Part shown: in pieces, positions 27,782 through 36,327 of the stretch
How the letters are laid out: each line of letters starts with the position of its first letter
How positions within the stretch are numbered: position 1 is the stretch's first letter
Assembly: GCF_000632495.1 (NCBI RefSeq)
Contig: NZ_JFZT01000021.1
Span: forward strand, 23,507 to 87,506
Source: Candidatus Acidianus copahuensis
Lineage (GTDB): Archaea; Thermoproteota; Thermoprotei_A; Sulfolobales; Sulfolobaceae
Length of the DNA: 64,000 nucleotides
Reading direction: 5' to 3'
The notes under the pieces: model-generated
What the model saw: the letters and a program-made list of their open reading frames with translations, nothing else
What the model was told of the DNA's origin: nothing
Database searches by the model: none
Program-made: the position numbers and the translations under genes

Positions 27782-27993
27782 TGAAGTGTAATAATTGTGG
27801 TTATATATCATTCACAAGAAGATATATTTGTCCAGTTTGTAGGTCTACTTCCTTTATTAAAGACGAAGTGAGTTTAAGCGAAAAGATATGTTGGAAATTA
27901 TATGCGACTCCAGAAGGTTTTCCAGAAAAATACACTCTATGCTTAGTTGAGGACAAAGGAGTCAAGGGATTTAAGAGAATTGAAAATATTTAA
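27778..27993 (+). CDS. DUF35-type Zn-ribbon partner of the thiolase-like protein
   Basis: This 71-residue protein has a rubredoxin-like Zn ribbon (C4-x2-C7 and C18-x2-C21) followed by a shortened OB-fold-like part. Full DUF35 proteins are about 110-150 residues, so the OB domain is truncated or minimal. In archaea this family bridges thiolase and HMG-CoA synthase or supports lipid-transfer aldolases. Its start overlaps the thiolase stop by 4 bases, and a CARF protein gene starts 22 bases after it. Confidence 0.78.
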   Translation: MMKCNNCGYISFTRRYICPVCRSTSFIKDEVSLSEKICWKLYATPEGFPEKYTLCLVEDKGVKGFKRIENI

Positions 27994-28015
27994 ACTTTGT
28001 TCGAAAACTGATTAC

Positions 28016-28552
28016 ATGGCTAAACTAATAGCAACTTTGGGAACATCTCCTGGAGGAGTAGTTGAAACGTTTAATTTCCTTGTTAAAGAAATGAATGAAG
28101 AAATTACAGATATATATATAATCACTACAGAAGATAAATCAGTAAAGAAGGCATGGGAAGTCGTAAAGATTCTCTTTACTTGCTGTGTTAAGCAAGAATT
28201 TCCACAAATTCAGATTGCTGAAATTCCAAGCGGAATAAGGGATATAGAGTCACCTGAAGATTTAAGGAGGTTTATGGAAACGTTATCTGGAAAAATAGAG
28301 AAAAATGACTTTGTAGATATTACTGGAGGAAGAAAAGGAATGAGCGTTGCAGCAGCACTTATGGCTCGCGAAGCTGAAGCAAAAATTATTACGTCAATAA
28401 TTCCTCAATCTGAGTACAAAGAGATAAATGAAAGATTATCAAAAATTAGTAACATTCCTCAAATAAATGAAACTAATTGCCCAGAAACATTGAAAGAAGA
28501 TTATTGTAACATGATAAGTAAAAATGCTAAGACAATACTATTTGATCTATGA
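28016..28552 (+). CDS. crn1: CRISPR ring nuclease, Crn1-like CARF protein
   Basis: This 178-residue CARF-domain protein reads IATLGTSPGGVVETF at the N-terminus, IYIITTEDKSVKKAW, then DITGGRKGMSVAAALMAR, the two nucleotide-contact loops of CARF proteins. S11 in LGTS11PGG matches the catalytic Ser11 of the S. solfataricus ring nuclease Sso2081, and K169 near the C-terminus is placed like its Lys168. Such enzymes linearise cyclic tetra-adenylate made by Cas10 and switch off the type III response. The frame opens at 27947 but I chose the ATG at 28016, which gives the family length. It is co-directional with the thiolase pair. Confidence 0.8.
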   Translation: MAKLIATLGTSPGGVVETFNFLVKEMNEEITDIYIITTEDKSVKKAWEVVKILFTCCVKQEFPQIQIAEIPSGIRDIESPEDLRRFMETLSGKIEKNDFVDITGGRKGMSVAAALMAREAEAKIITSIIPQSEYKEINERLSKISNIPQINETNCPETLKEDYCNMISKNAKTILFDL

Positions 28553-28685
28553 GAAGAAGAGAGATATAAAAAAGGAAAAGTGTAGCGATAGAAAACCAAT
28601 TTATCCTCAAACACTATTGGTCAAAAATTTTATAACATTCTAGGAAATGTGAAAATAGAGCCAAAGAGGTAGTAGAACTATTGTG

Positions 28686-29327
28686 ATGAGTCTTCTATTC
28701 GATGAAATAGTTTCATGCAATAGATGTGAACTAAGAAACTTCTCTAAGCAAATTGCCGAAAGAAGAGTAAGGAGATTCCATTCATGGGATTATTGGGGAA
28801 AACCTTTACCGGGCTTTGGAGATGAAAAGGCAAAACTTCTGATCGTTGGTCTTGCCCCAGCTGCTCATGGAGGGAACAGAACGGGTAGAGTCTTTACGGG
28901 AGATTCTTCAGGTGAATGGGTAATAAAGGGACTCTACGAACTAGGTCTTTCAAACTTGGAGAAGTCAACCTCAAAAGAAGACCAACTAGTCCTACGAGGA
29001 GTATATTTGACAAATTCCGTAAAATGTGTTCCTCCAAAGAATAAACCAAATTCCATAGAAATATTGATCTGTCGTCCTTTTTTAGAGAGGGAAATTTCCA
29101 TGCTAAATGAATTAAAAGTGATCCTAGTCCTAGGAAGAATAGCCTTTTCCTCAGTTGTTAGTGTGCTAAAACTGGAATGTAGTTTTTCTCACGGCAAAGT
29201 TTGTGAAGGGCCAATAACACTAGTTTCAAGTTATCACCCAAGTATGCAAAACACTAGAACTGGAAGGTTAACTTGGGATAGTTGGATTGAGGTTCTCAGA
29301 AAAGCAAAGGTTCTTGCCGGTCTCTAA
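28686..29327 (+). CDS. udgB: Family 5 uracil-DNA glycosylase
   Basis: This 213-residue DNA-repair enzyme removes uracil and related damaged bases. Motif A is GLAPAAHGGNRTGR with Ala instead of the catalytic Asp/Asn of other UDG families, which defines family 5 (UDGb). The C-terminal motif B is SSYHPSMQNTRTGRLT. Fe-S cysteines are at C-x2-C near the N-terminus (CNRCELRN), then in VKCVPP and ICRP. It overlaps the convergent rmlD-like gene by 32 bases. Confidence 0.9.
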   Translation: MSLLFDEIVSCNRCELRNFSKQIAERRVRRFHSWDYWGKPLPGFGDEKAKLLIVGLAPAAHGGNRTGRVFTGDSSGEWVIKGLYELGLSNLEKSTSKEDQLVLRGVYLTNSVKCVPPKNKPNSIEILICRPFLEREISMLNELKVILVLGRIAFSSVVSVLKLECSFSHGKVCEGPITLVSSYHPSMQNTRTGRLTWDSWIEVLRKAKVLAGL

Positions 29328-30012
29328 TAGAAATTCCTAGATTTTCTAACAACCACGTGTCTATAGAAAAATCATAGTACTTTCCTTTCACCGGGACTAC
29401 TGAACCTCCTAGTATTTCGGATAATTTATAACAAAGATCAGTAAACGAAATTCTTTTTCCTCCCACGTTAACTATTCCCCTCGCATCAAGTTTTATGAGC
29501 TTAGATATTATTTCAGAGAATTCCTTAACTGATATTGGAGAAAGGAAAAAGTCATCATTACAATTGGCTTTATGCCTTTTGAGCAATGACCTTATAAAAG
29601 GTCTTATTATTCCATCATAAGTCATCGAGTAAATGGCCCCAGCTCTTACTATTAGGTAATTTCCAAGAGATGCTATACCAGTCTCGCCGGCTAATTTAGT
29701 CATACCGAAGTAATTTATTGGCGATGGAGTAGAGCTTTCAGAGTAATATCCATTTTTTCCATCAAATATAAGATAACTGGAAATGTATACATTAAGTGCG
29801 CCTAATTTATTTGCGTTCCTTGCCACATTTATTGCAAACCAAACGTTATTGTTCCACATGGTTGATTTGTTATCTTTTGCTTCAAGTGTGTGAATAACCA
29901 CTCTGGGTTTAAGTTCTATAACTCTTTTTGGCGTATCTATTATAGAAACTTCATCATCAAGATATAAAGCTAAATTTCTTGCTAATTCTCCTTCATCTGT
30001 TACGGCAATCAT
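29296..30012 (-). CDS. RmlD-like sugar-nucleotide reductase
   Basis: This 238-residue extended short-chain dehydrogenase is similar to dTDP-4-dehydrorhamnose reductase. The catalytic Y-x3-K is in NYFGMTKLAGE, preceded by ISSYLIFDG and followed by VRAGAIYS. The N-terminal Rossmann glycine motif is shortened (TDEGELARNLA), and the protein is about 50 residues shorter than RmlD, so cofactor binding may be weak. No other sugar-nucleotide genes lie nearby. Confidence 0.7.
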   Translation of the reverse strand: MIAVTDEGELARNLALYLDDEVSIIDTPKRVIELKPRVVIHTLEAKDNKSTMWNNNVWFAINVARNANKLGALNVYISSYLIFDGKNGYYSESSTPSPINYFGMTKLAGETGIASLGNYLIVRAGAIYSMTYDGIIRPFIRSLLKRHKANCNDDFFLSPISVKEFSEIISKLIKLDARGIVNVGGKRISFTDLCYKLSEILGGSVVPVKGKYYDFSIDTWLLENLGISIRDRQEPLLF

Positions 30013-30366
30013 TTGAATACATGAGACTATTAACTAAAAATATCTATGTTAAGATCTAGAACCATTTGTTCTTAATTATTCCATAATATTAAGAAATGAT
30101 GCATAAATAGGATACTCTTTAGAGTATACAAAAGTTACTATACTTCCATATTTTTAAATAACAATATTAATTATCTAGAAAATTGAAATCTATATCGGAA
30201 ATTAGAATAAACTAATTTTATATAGTACGTTAATTTCCGGTGAACTATTCGATAGTTTTGACCATTAATGATAAAATCTTAATAACCGCGTTTATTATGA
30301 CCTAACTGAACTATTTATCATGATTTGGCGACACTATCAACTACTCTGATCTTTCGGTTTTACTTT

Positions 30367-30545
30367 GAAAGTTGTGGTTACGTCGCAGACCGCAATTTAG
30401 TTGGTTCCATTAACGTTTTGTCCCGTCCGGTGTGGGGTCACCTTAGATCCTGTGGAGTTGACCCCTCTTAAAGCCAAGGCAAGAGTTAACGATGAAGCAG
30501 GAAGCTCTGCACTGAAGTGCGGAGCGGATCACTTTCTCGCTAATA
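30367..30545 (+). pseudogene. tnpB: 3' remnant of a tnpB gene
   Basis: The plus strand reads ESCGYVADRNLVGSINVLS, then VWGHLRSCGVDP, and after one frameshift LKAKARVNDEAGSSALKCG. This is the C-terminal zinc finger and last RuvC motif of TnpB plus its usual tail. The usual catalytic Asp context DRDxN is changed to DRNLV. The rest of the gene is gone. Upstream (30013-30366) I see only AT-rich DNA. Confidence 0.7.
30505..30524 (+). repeat. IS605-type right-end hairpin
   Basis: CTCTGCAC-TGAA-GTGCGGAG forms an 8-bp stem with one G-U pair and a 4-base loop, directly after GATGAAGCAGGAAG. It is followed by the GGATCAC that commonly ends such elements. In live elements this region is the 3' end of the guide (omega) RNA and the transposon right end. 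Confidence 0.6.
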
Positions 30546-30686
30546 GGAAATGCCTTATTTAATTAGGTACATTTATATTTCAAAAATTCCTCTTTTATTA
30601 TCATAAAGATAAAAATTGAGAAAAAGTTTTTATTAACACCATAAAGTTTATAATTTAAGCATATCATTCCTAAATAGAAAAGTTCT

Positions 30687-31991
30687 ATGAAGAGGACATT
30701 GGCTTTATTTCTCTTTGTAGTATCAATTATTATTATCGGGTCAATTACTGTTTCACTAACTTATGTTCATATATTATCTTTCAAGAAAACATCCAAACCA
30801 ACTGTTCAGCCAATAGTTCAATTTGAGGAAAACCCTAATCATATCTATATTATTAATGTATCTACTGGTATTTTTAAGGATAATGTAGATTGGGCAATTA
30901 TAGTTCCCCCAAGCATTGTAGGAAATATGTTAATACTAACAACATCAGGTCCTATGAATATGTCCAGTAGAGGTCTTGAGGAGAATATAGGTAGTGTAGT
31001 AGCAATAAATTTGATCACTGGAAAATTGATGTGGGAAGTACAATTTCCTAATCAAATCATGACTCAACCAATCATAGTAAATAACACTATTATAGTTGGT
31101 CTAGGAAATAATGAGTTTCCTAACTACTATAACATTTCTTCGCTAACAGGAGGAGTGATAAGGGGTACAGGTGTAAATTGTTTAGTAGCATTAAACTTAG
31201 CTGGAAAAATTTTGTGGAGATTTCCGACTTCTGGTGAGGATATGCCAACTCCAGTCTACTATAATGGAAATATAATAGAAGCTAATGGAAACGATCAAGT
31301 ATTTTCTCTAACTATTAAAGGAAATTTGAGTTGGATAGAAAATATAAGCTCTTACGTTAGCATGTCTTCTCCAGTACTAGTAAATGGAACGATCTATTTT
31401 GGCGGTGCGCATCCATATACATTTTATGCAGTAAATGCTAGCAATGGGAAAATATTATGGCAGGATTCATTAAACGCTACAGGAGGTCTTGATGACTCTT
31501 CTCCGGCTTACGCTAACGGAATTGTTGTAACATCATACACTAGGTTAATAGATGAAAACACTAGCTTAGCTAATTACTTAACTGGAATAAATTCTAGTAA
31601 TGGTAAGTTAATTTGGACTGTTTATGAAGGCGATGGTTCTATACCCCCAAATCTAGAATCTCCCCCACCTACGATTTACGATGATATTGTGTTTCACGAC
31701 ACTCCTACCAATGGCACTCTATATGCAGTTAATTTAACTAATGGAAATATCCTCTGGACTTTCTACACAGGGCCTACAACAGCAAATGCCAATATCCTCG
31801 AGGGCAAGTATGTTGTTATCCTTAATGGTCAAGGGGAACTTTTCGTACTGTCTTTAAATGGGACGTTTGTAAAAGAAATTAATACGGAAATTATGTCAGG
31901 ACCAGGAAACGTAATAGTAACAAACAATACATTGATATTGTGGGGATTAAATGGTATAATTGAGACAATTCCAATAAACTATATTATTTAA
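30687..31991 (+). CDS. Secreted PQQ-type beta-propeller repeat protein
   Basis: This 434-residue protein has a signal anchor (about residues 5-28), then seven or so repeats of the pattern A-(L/I)-N-x-x-(T/N)-G-K-(L/I)-x-W, for example AINLITGKLMWEVQF, VNASNGKILWQ and VNLTNGNILWTF. This is a BamB/PQQ-like propeller outside the cell, dense in N-x-S/T sites. Without the catalytic residues of quinoprotein dehydrogenases visible, a binding or scaffold role is as likely as an enzyme. It is single, with AT-rich promoter DNA before it. Confidence 0.75.
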   Translation: MKRTLALFLFVVSIIIIGSITVSLTYVHILSFKKTSKPTVQPIVQFEENPNHIYIINVSTGIFKDNVDWAIIVPPSIVGNMLILTTSGPMNMSSRGLEENIGSVVAINLITGKLMWEVQFPNQIMTQPIIVNNTIIVGLGNNEFPNYYNISSLTGGVIRGTGVNCLVALNLAGKILWRFPTSGEDMPTPVYYNGNIIEANGNDQVFSLTIKGNLSWIENISSYVSMSSPVLVNGTIYFGGAHPYTFYAVNASNGKILWQDSLNATGGLDDSSPAYANGIVVTSYTRLIDENTSLANYLTGINSSNGKLIWTVYEGDGSIPPNLESPPPTIYDDIVFHDTPTNGTLYAVNLTNGNILWTFYTGPTTANANILEGKYVVILNGQGELFVLSLNGTFVKEINTEIMSGPGNVIVTNNTLILWGLNGIIETIPINYII

Positions 31992-32604
31992 GGTGAAATT
32001 AAATATAAGTCTTGAAAAAGTTTAATTTTATTTATAAAATTTTTAATATAAAAAATATAAAACATAAATGATACATAGCACAGATCTAAAGGTCTAGTTA
32101 GTTCACCTTTAAATCTATTATACTTGTAAAGCTTGTGTTAGGCTGTGTTATATAGGGTTCTCACGAGTTCACCTAGATTTTTGCTACCTGCATCCCAGAT
32201 AATATTAACAAGTTTTTTAAAATATTTTATGTGTAGATTCTTTGTGTATACTTTAATGTGATCTACAAATAAGGAATCTCTCAGTCCATTGTATGTATTT
32301 TAAATTAAAGTTATATTTTTTTAAAAAAAATTTTGAGAACTATAGAGAGGCGAGGTTAGATCAGAATTTCTGAAATTCTCTACTTGAGAAGAAATAGGAA
32401 CTATCATAAGTAGTCCTCTCAACTTATACTCAAACTAATTATGAGCCCATAAGTACTTTCTTAGTTTAGTTTTATATAATATTATATCTATGGAATATTC
32501 TTTCACTAGTAAGTAAAAAATTCATTATGTAACGTCTATATAAACTTATGTTAGAAAACATTTATCGTAATACTAATAAATGTCCACTTGGCATATAAAA
32601 TATC
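31992..32604. other. Gene-free stretch with a possible minus-strand coding relic
   Basis: No gene with a start codon is visible. Between 32302 and 32138 a minus-strand frame is open for 54 codons and reads protein-like (GLRDSLFVDHIKVYTKNL, then WDAGSKNLGELVRTLYN) but has no ATG, GTG or TTG at its head. It may be the tail of a lost gene or IS. The DNA just before 32605 holds the promoter of the next gene. Confidence 0.3.
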
Positions 32605-32934
32605 ATGGATAGATTTGATGGATACAGTACTTTAGAGATTTATCTTAAACATAGAAAAAAAAGAACACAATTAGAAATATTGCTTGAAGTTGTTATGTGC
32701 AGTAACAATCAATCAATAACTAGAATAATGTATTGTGCGGGATTAAGTTATCCCCTGGTAAAGAAGTACTTAGGCACCGCTTCAGAAAATGGACTTGTTG
32801 AATTTAATGGGAAAACATATTTGCTTACAGAAAAAGGAAAGAGTTTATTAAAGGCCTACTCAGATTTTAGTCGGCTTGTTAAAGAAGTAAAGGTAATTGA
32901 AAATAATATCAACAGTTTATTGAATAAAATCTAA
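32605..32934 (+). CDS. Sso10a-like winged-helix DNA-binding protein
   Basis: This 109-residue protein has a winged helix (about 22-80: EILLEVVMCSNN, SYPLVKKYLGTASENGL, then the KTYLLTEKGKSLL wing) and a C-terminal helix suited to antiparallel coiled-coil dimerisation. This is the Sso10a/HTH_45 plan of abundant Sulfolobales chromatin-like and regulatory proteins. A second member lies at 34427, with decayed mobile elements in between. Confidence 0.72.
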   Translation: MDRFDGYSTLEIYLKHRKKRTQLEILLEVVMCSNNQSITRIMYCAGLSYPLVKKYLGTASENGLVEFNGKTYLLTEKGKSLLKAYSDFSRLVKEVKVIENNINSLLNKI

Positions 32935-33079
32935 TTTCATTATAATTCTAATAAAAAATCTTTATATTTTTGAAATAAGAATAAAATTAGAATTATTGCC
33001 TAATAAAACAAGGAATAATATAGTCTAATTATCTCTTCAGGGATTAAGAGGACTGAAGATCAAGGTAAGAATGGATATC

Positions 33080-33240
33080 TTAGGGACATGATCTAATTGT
33101 GGTATAGTCTCAAGAAAGCACAACTAACGCATTTTCAATTGTCCTAATTGTGATTATGAGGCTAATTTGGTTGTTAGCGCTTTATAAATATGTTTAAAGG
33201 CTAATCAACACGTTAATATGACTTCGGATATTCTTAACGA
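33080..33240 (+). pseudogene. tnpB: tnpB C-terminal relic
   Basis: The plus strand reads SNCGIVSRKHN, then RIFNCPNCDYEAN followed by VVSAL and CLKANQHVNM. This is the TnpB C-terminal zinc finger (C-P-N-C-x-Y-E-A) with the following RuvC Asp codon lost by a small deletion. It is broken by stops. It is a different family member from the fossils at 21640 and 30367, judged by the finger spacing. Confidence 0.5.
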
Positions 33241-33276
33241 GTAATTCTAAGAATTATCTAACACGAGACATACTTG

Positions 33277-33490
33277 ACATCCTCACCCCAATGAAGTGGA
33301 GTGCGTCCGACTGAGAGTGGGATTAAGAGGTGATGATAACGCTATCTCGCCACATCAAGTTATGTAGCTTGTAGACATAACAGGTGTTCATGAAGCACAA
33401 CTTGAGGTTTGAGAGGTAATTATAGATATATTTAAGAACCTTCTCCCTCTCATCCCTCTCCATGAAACGCCACTTCGTCGTATGTATAGA
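33277..33490. other. Mobile-element scar
   Basis: Starting at ACTTGACATCCTCACCCCAA this stretch has the CTTGACATCCTCCCC-like border seen at IS605-type ends, with an AGTGGAGTG pairing arm. On the minus strand 33336-33490 reads KWRFMERDEREKVLKYIYNY then KLCFMNTCYVYKL without a start. I read it as debris of one or more elements. The minus-strand open frame at 33388-33657 is only a chance overlap of this debris. Confidence 0.3.
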
Positions 33491-33879
33491 GAAGAGAGAT
33501 AAGAAAACTCCTTTGTATTTTCATTCAGTGAAAGATCTTGATTCTCTCTATTTCCCTCTTCCTTATGCTTTTGATCATGAAATATCGGTATTAGATCAAA
33601 TGTGGAGGTTTTCTCAATATAAATATATAGTAAGATAAAATTATGTAATATTCGCATATAAATAGTATAAGTTAAAAAGAGTTCTAACTTCTCGAATATA
33701 ACACAGTTTCCTTTGATGAGACGTTAGAGATAACAAAGATAGGATGAGGACATATAATATAAATAGTTAGATGATAGTTATTGTTTCCATTAATTCTGTA
33801 TATAGATTATTTTCAATCAAAGCCATATAGATCATTACAAGAAGTAATAGAAACTACATTTTATGTAAAAGATTTTTAA

Positions 33880-34070
33880 GATAAAATTTTCAAAATAAGG
33901 GCAAATCACGTTAAAGTTGTCATCGTTCAGTCTGATTTTTACGGAAAATAGAATCTCGATAAGGCAACCGGATGGAATTTTCTAGTTAAAGAACATACAC
34001 GTGTATCTATTCCTCTTTGATTTGGAGGAAGCTCGTTCTTACCCTTTCTATCCAATTCATTTTAAGAAAC
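33880..34070 (+). pseudogene. Decayed DDE transposase fragment
   Basis: One plus-strand frame reads KIRANHVKVVIVQSDFYGK, stop, NLDKATGWNFLVKEHTRVSIPL. This fits the second catalytic strand of IS4/ISH3-like transposases (VVIVDxxFY...FLVKEHTRV), with the Asp replaced by Gln. Two in-frame stops and missing ends show it is dead. The rest of 34070-34426 is AT-rich with no gene. Confidence 0.45.
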
Positions 34071-34426
34071 ATATGATTGAAGGATAATTTTATATAAAAT
34101 TTAAGTGGTAATTCCCTTCCAATTATAACAAAACAATTAGTATGCTTATCCTGTAACAATATGCTTTCGCTTTATCGTATTTTAGATAAATCTTTATTGT
34201 AGTCCTATTTTGACTTAAAAACCATTATTCATAAAATATTAACTATATTATCTATATTTTACTGTAATAATACTATATAAAAATAAGAGCTAAATTTAAG
34301 TTAAAGCAACCATATCGTTCATTTTTATTCAATAGAATTTAAAATTAAAATATCTATTCAAGTGGAAAAAATGATTATAAATAAGTATTAGAAAGATTTT
34401 AATCACCAAAAGATATTTTAAGGAAT

Positions 34427-34717
34427 ATGGGTAGAAAGAGGGACAAATTTGATATTATATATAGTATATTTAAAGCGTCCAAGACAGGAGTAAAAAAATC
34501 AAAACTAGCGAATTTGGCAAATTTGAGTTATGAACTGAAGAAAAAGTATCTTTTAACGCTAATAAACGCCGGATATATGGTGGAAAGGGATGGAATGTAC
34601 TATCTAACAAATAAAGGCCAAGAATACCTGAAACAAATTGAACTATATTTGCTTTATAAGAAGAAACTTCAGGAAATATTAGATGATATACTTGGAGAGA
34701 TTCGGGATTTTAATTAA
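34427..34717 (+). CDS. Sso10a-like winged-helix DNA-binding protein
   Basis: This 96-residue protein has a basic N-terminus (MGRKRDKFD), a winged helix (IIYSIFKASKTGVKKSKLA, then SYELKKKYLLTLINAGYM, then a GMYYLTNKGQEYL wing) and a C-terminal helix for dimerisation. It is a paralogue in layout of the protein at 32605. It probably binds DNA as a dimer; the target is unknown. Confidence 0.72.
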   Translation: MGRKRDKFDIIYSIFKASKTGVKKSKLANLANLSYELKKKYLLTLINAGYMVERDGMYYLTNKGQEYLKQIELYLLYKKKLQEILDDILGEIRDFN

Positions 34718-35056
34718 GGATAGGATATTTTAAAAAAATCTACTATAGTATATATTCTTAGTAAATATCATCTTATCAATCACTAATAAAATTTTACATG
34801 AAAATTTCATCATAAAAAATTTGATATTTGAACCCATTAGTGTAGTTAACGTATTTCCTTTATCTGAATTTTGATGGATATCACGTTTGGCTGTATAATA
34901 ATGGAAATTTATAGATTTGATGATTGTTGATAATTTTTATTATCGATAAGAACTAATTTAATATTTCTGATTAGATTAAAATTTTTTATCTTAAAATAAC
35001 ACAAAACATGAATAAATAATGGTATTATCAATATTTCTTATAAGAGACAAAATCCC
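34718..35056. other. Gene-free AT-rich spacer
   Basis: No coding frame, relic or hairpin could be supported. It lies between the ends of two convergent genes and is about 80 percent A+T by eye. Confidence 0.4.
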
Positions 35057-36178
35057 TTATTTTTTCCGCAGATCTGGCTTTTGATAAGAAGGTAATACTT
35101 TATACTTATATACTACAATCGAAATAGTCCAGACTGAGGCGAATGTTCCGACAATAACTAAGCCAATGTAGCTCCATGATGTATTACTATTTATCCATGC
35201 TATCAAATTCCAAAAGCCACCATATAGATCTATCTCGGATTGCAATAAACCTAAAAGCTCTAATGAACCGATTAAGAAAGCTACTAGTATCGATGATACT
35301 GTCATAGTTAGATTGTACCATATTTTCTTAATTGGATCTCCTAAAAATGCCCATCTATAAGCGGTGTTCATGAAGAATCCGTCAGTAGAGTCTACTAATA
35401 CCATTCCAGCAGTAAATAGTAAAGGAAAAACTAAAATATATGAAGGAGATATATTGATAAATATACCTTCAGAGGTAGCTGTTAACGCTAATAATGCTGT
35501 TTCTGAAGCTGTATCGAAACCTAATCCAAAAAGAAATCCAATGGGATACATATAATACTGGTTTTTAATAATGGAGAAGAATCTTCTGAAATATCTATTC
35601 ATTAGACCCTTCCTATTTAATGTCTCTTCTATTCTTTGCTCATTTATATTGCCTTTCACGCTTTGTTTATATAATCGGTAGATTTCTAATCCCACAAAAA
35701 AATTTAATGACCCAAGAATGTATAAAACGCCCCCACTAATGAGTGTTCCTAAAATCGAACCTATATTCTCTAGTGTAGGCATATTAGATTTAATGGCTGC
35801 ACCTGTAATTATGATGGCAATAGATAATAACAAAACTACTGTAGAGTGACCTAGGGAAAAGAATGTTCCGGTTAATAGTGAAGGTCTCTTTTCCTGTGTT
35901 AATTTTCTAGTAGCGTTATCTATTGCTGCTATGTGATCGGCATCGACAGCATGTCTAAGGCCAAACATAAAAGCTAAACTACCTAGGGAAAAGAAGGATG
36001 CTTTTGAGCTTATGGTATCTGAATTTACCTGAATTAAGGAAAGGAAAAGAAATACAATAATTAAAATATTTATAAAATAAAATAACACAATTACCATTTT
36101 AGTCCTGAAATTTAGTTTTGATAACATGTATCTGGATAGCCTATCCATATATTTAAGTTTTCTGATTTTGTGTGTCAT
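35057..36178 (-). CDS. Nickel/cobalt transporter, NiCoT family
   Basis: This 373-residue permease has eight membrane helices. The signature RH76AVDADH82IAAID in helix II, plus LGHSTVVLLLS and the GFLFGLGFDTASETALLAL helix, identify the HoxN/NixA family, which imports Ni2+ and/or Co2+. The N-terminus is basic and cytoplasmic. No nickel enzyme lies in the window. The gene is divergent from the S53 protease with about 150 bases of shared promoter DNA. Confidence 0.92.
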   Translation of the reverse strand: MTHKIRKLKYMDRLSRYMLSKLNFRTKMVIVLFYFINILIIVFLFLSLIQVNSDTISSKASFFSLGSLAFMFGLRHAVDADHIAAIDNATRKLTQEKRPSLLTGTFFSLGHSTVVLLLSIAIIITGAAIKSNMPTLENIGSILGTLISGGVLYILGSLNFFVGLEIYRLYKQSVKGNINEQRIEETLNRKGLMNRYFRRFFSIIKNQYYMYPIGFLFGLGFDTASETALLALTATSEGIFINISPSYILVFPLLFTAGMVLVDSTDGFFMNTAYRWAFLGDPIKKIWYNLTMTVSSILVAFLIGSLELLGLLQSEIDLYGGFWNLIAWINSNTSWSYIGLVIVGTFASVWTISIVVYKYKVLPSYQKPDLRKK

Positions 36179-36327
36179 TTTTAAAAATATTTTAAAGAAA
36201 TTAATTAGAAAATATTATAGAAAGAATATTTAAATATAAGATATTCTCTTCTTATAAACAAAAATGATAATAAAATCTAATGTTATTCAAAGCAATCCTT
36301 TTAATTTGGAGTTGTGAAAGGGAATAG

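Noticed and set aside
27947..28015. Extended N-terminus of the Crn1-like protein
   Set aside because: The added 23 residues overlap the preceding gene, are basic and unlike CARF proteins, and the ATG at 28016 places the catalytic Ser at position 11.
33388..33657. 89-codon minus-strand ORF
   Set aside because: It runs through mobile-element debris, has low-complexity ends and changes character midway.
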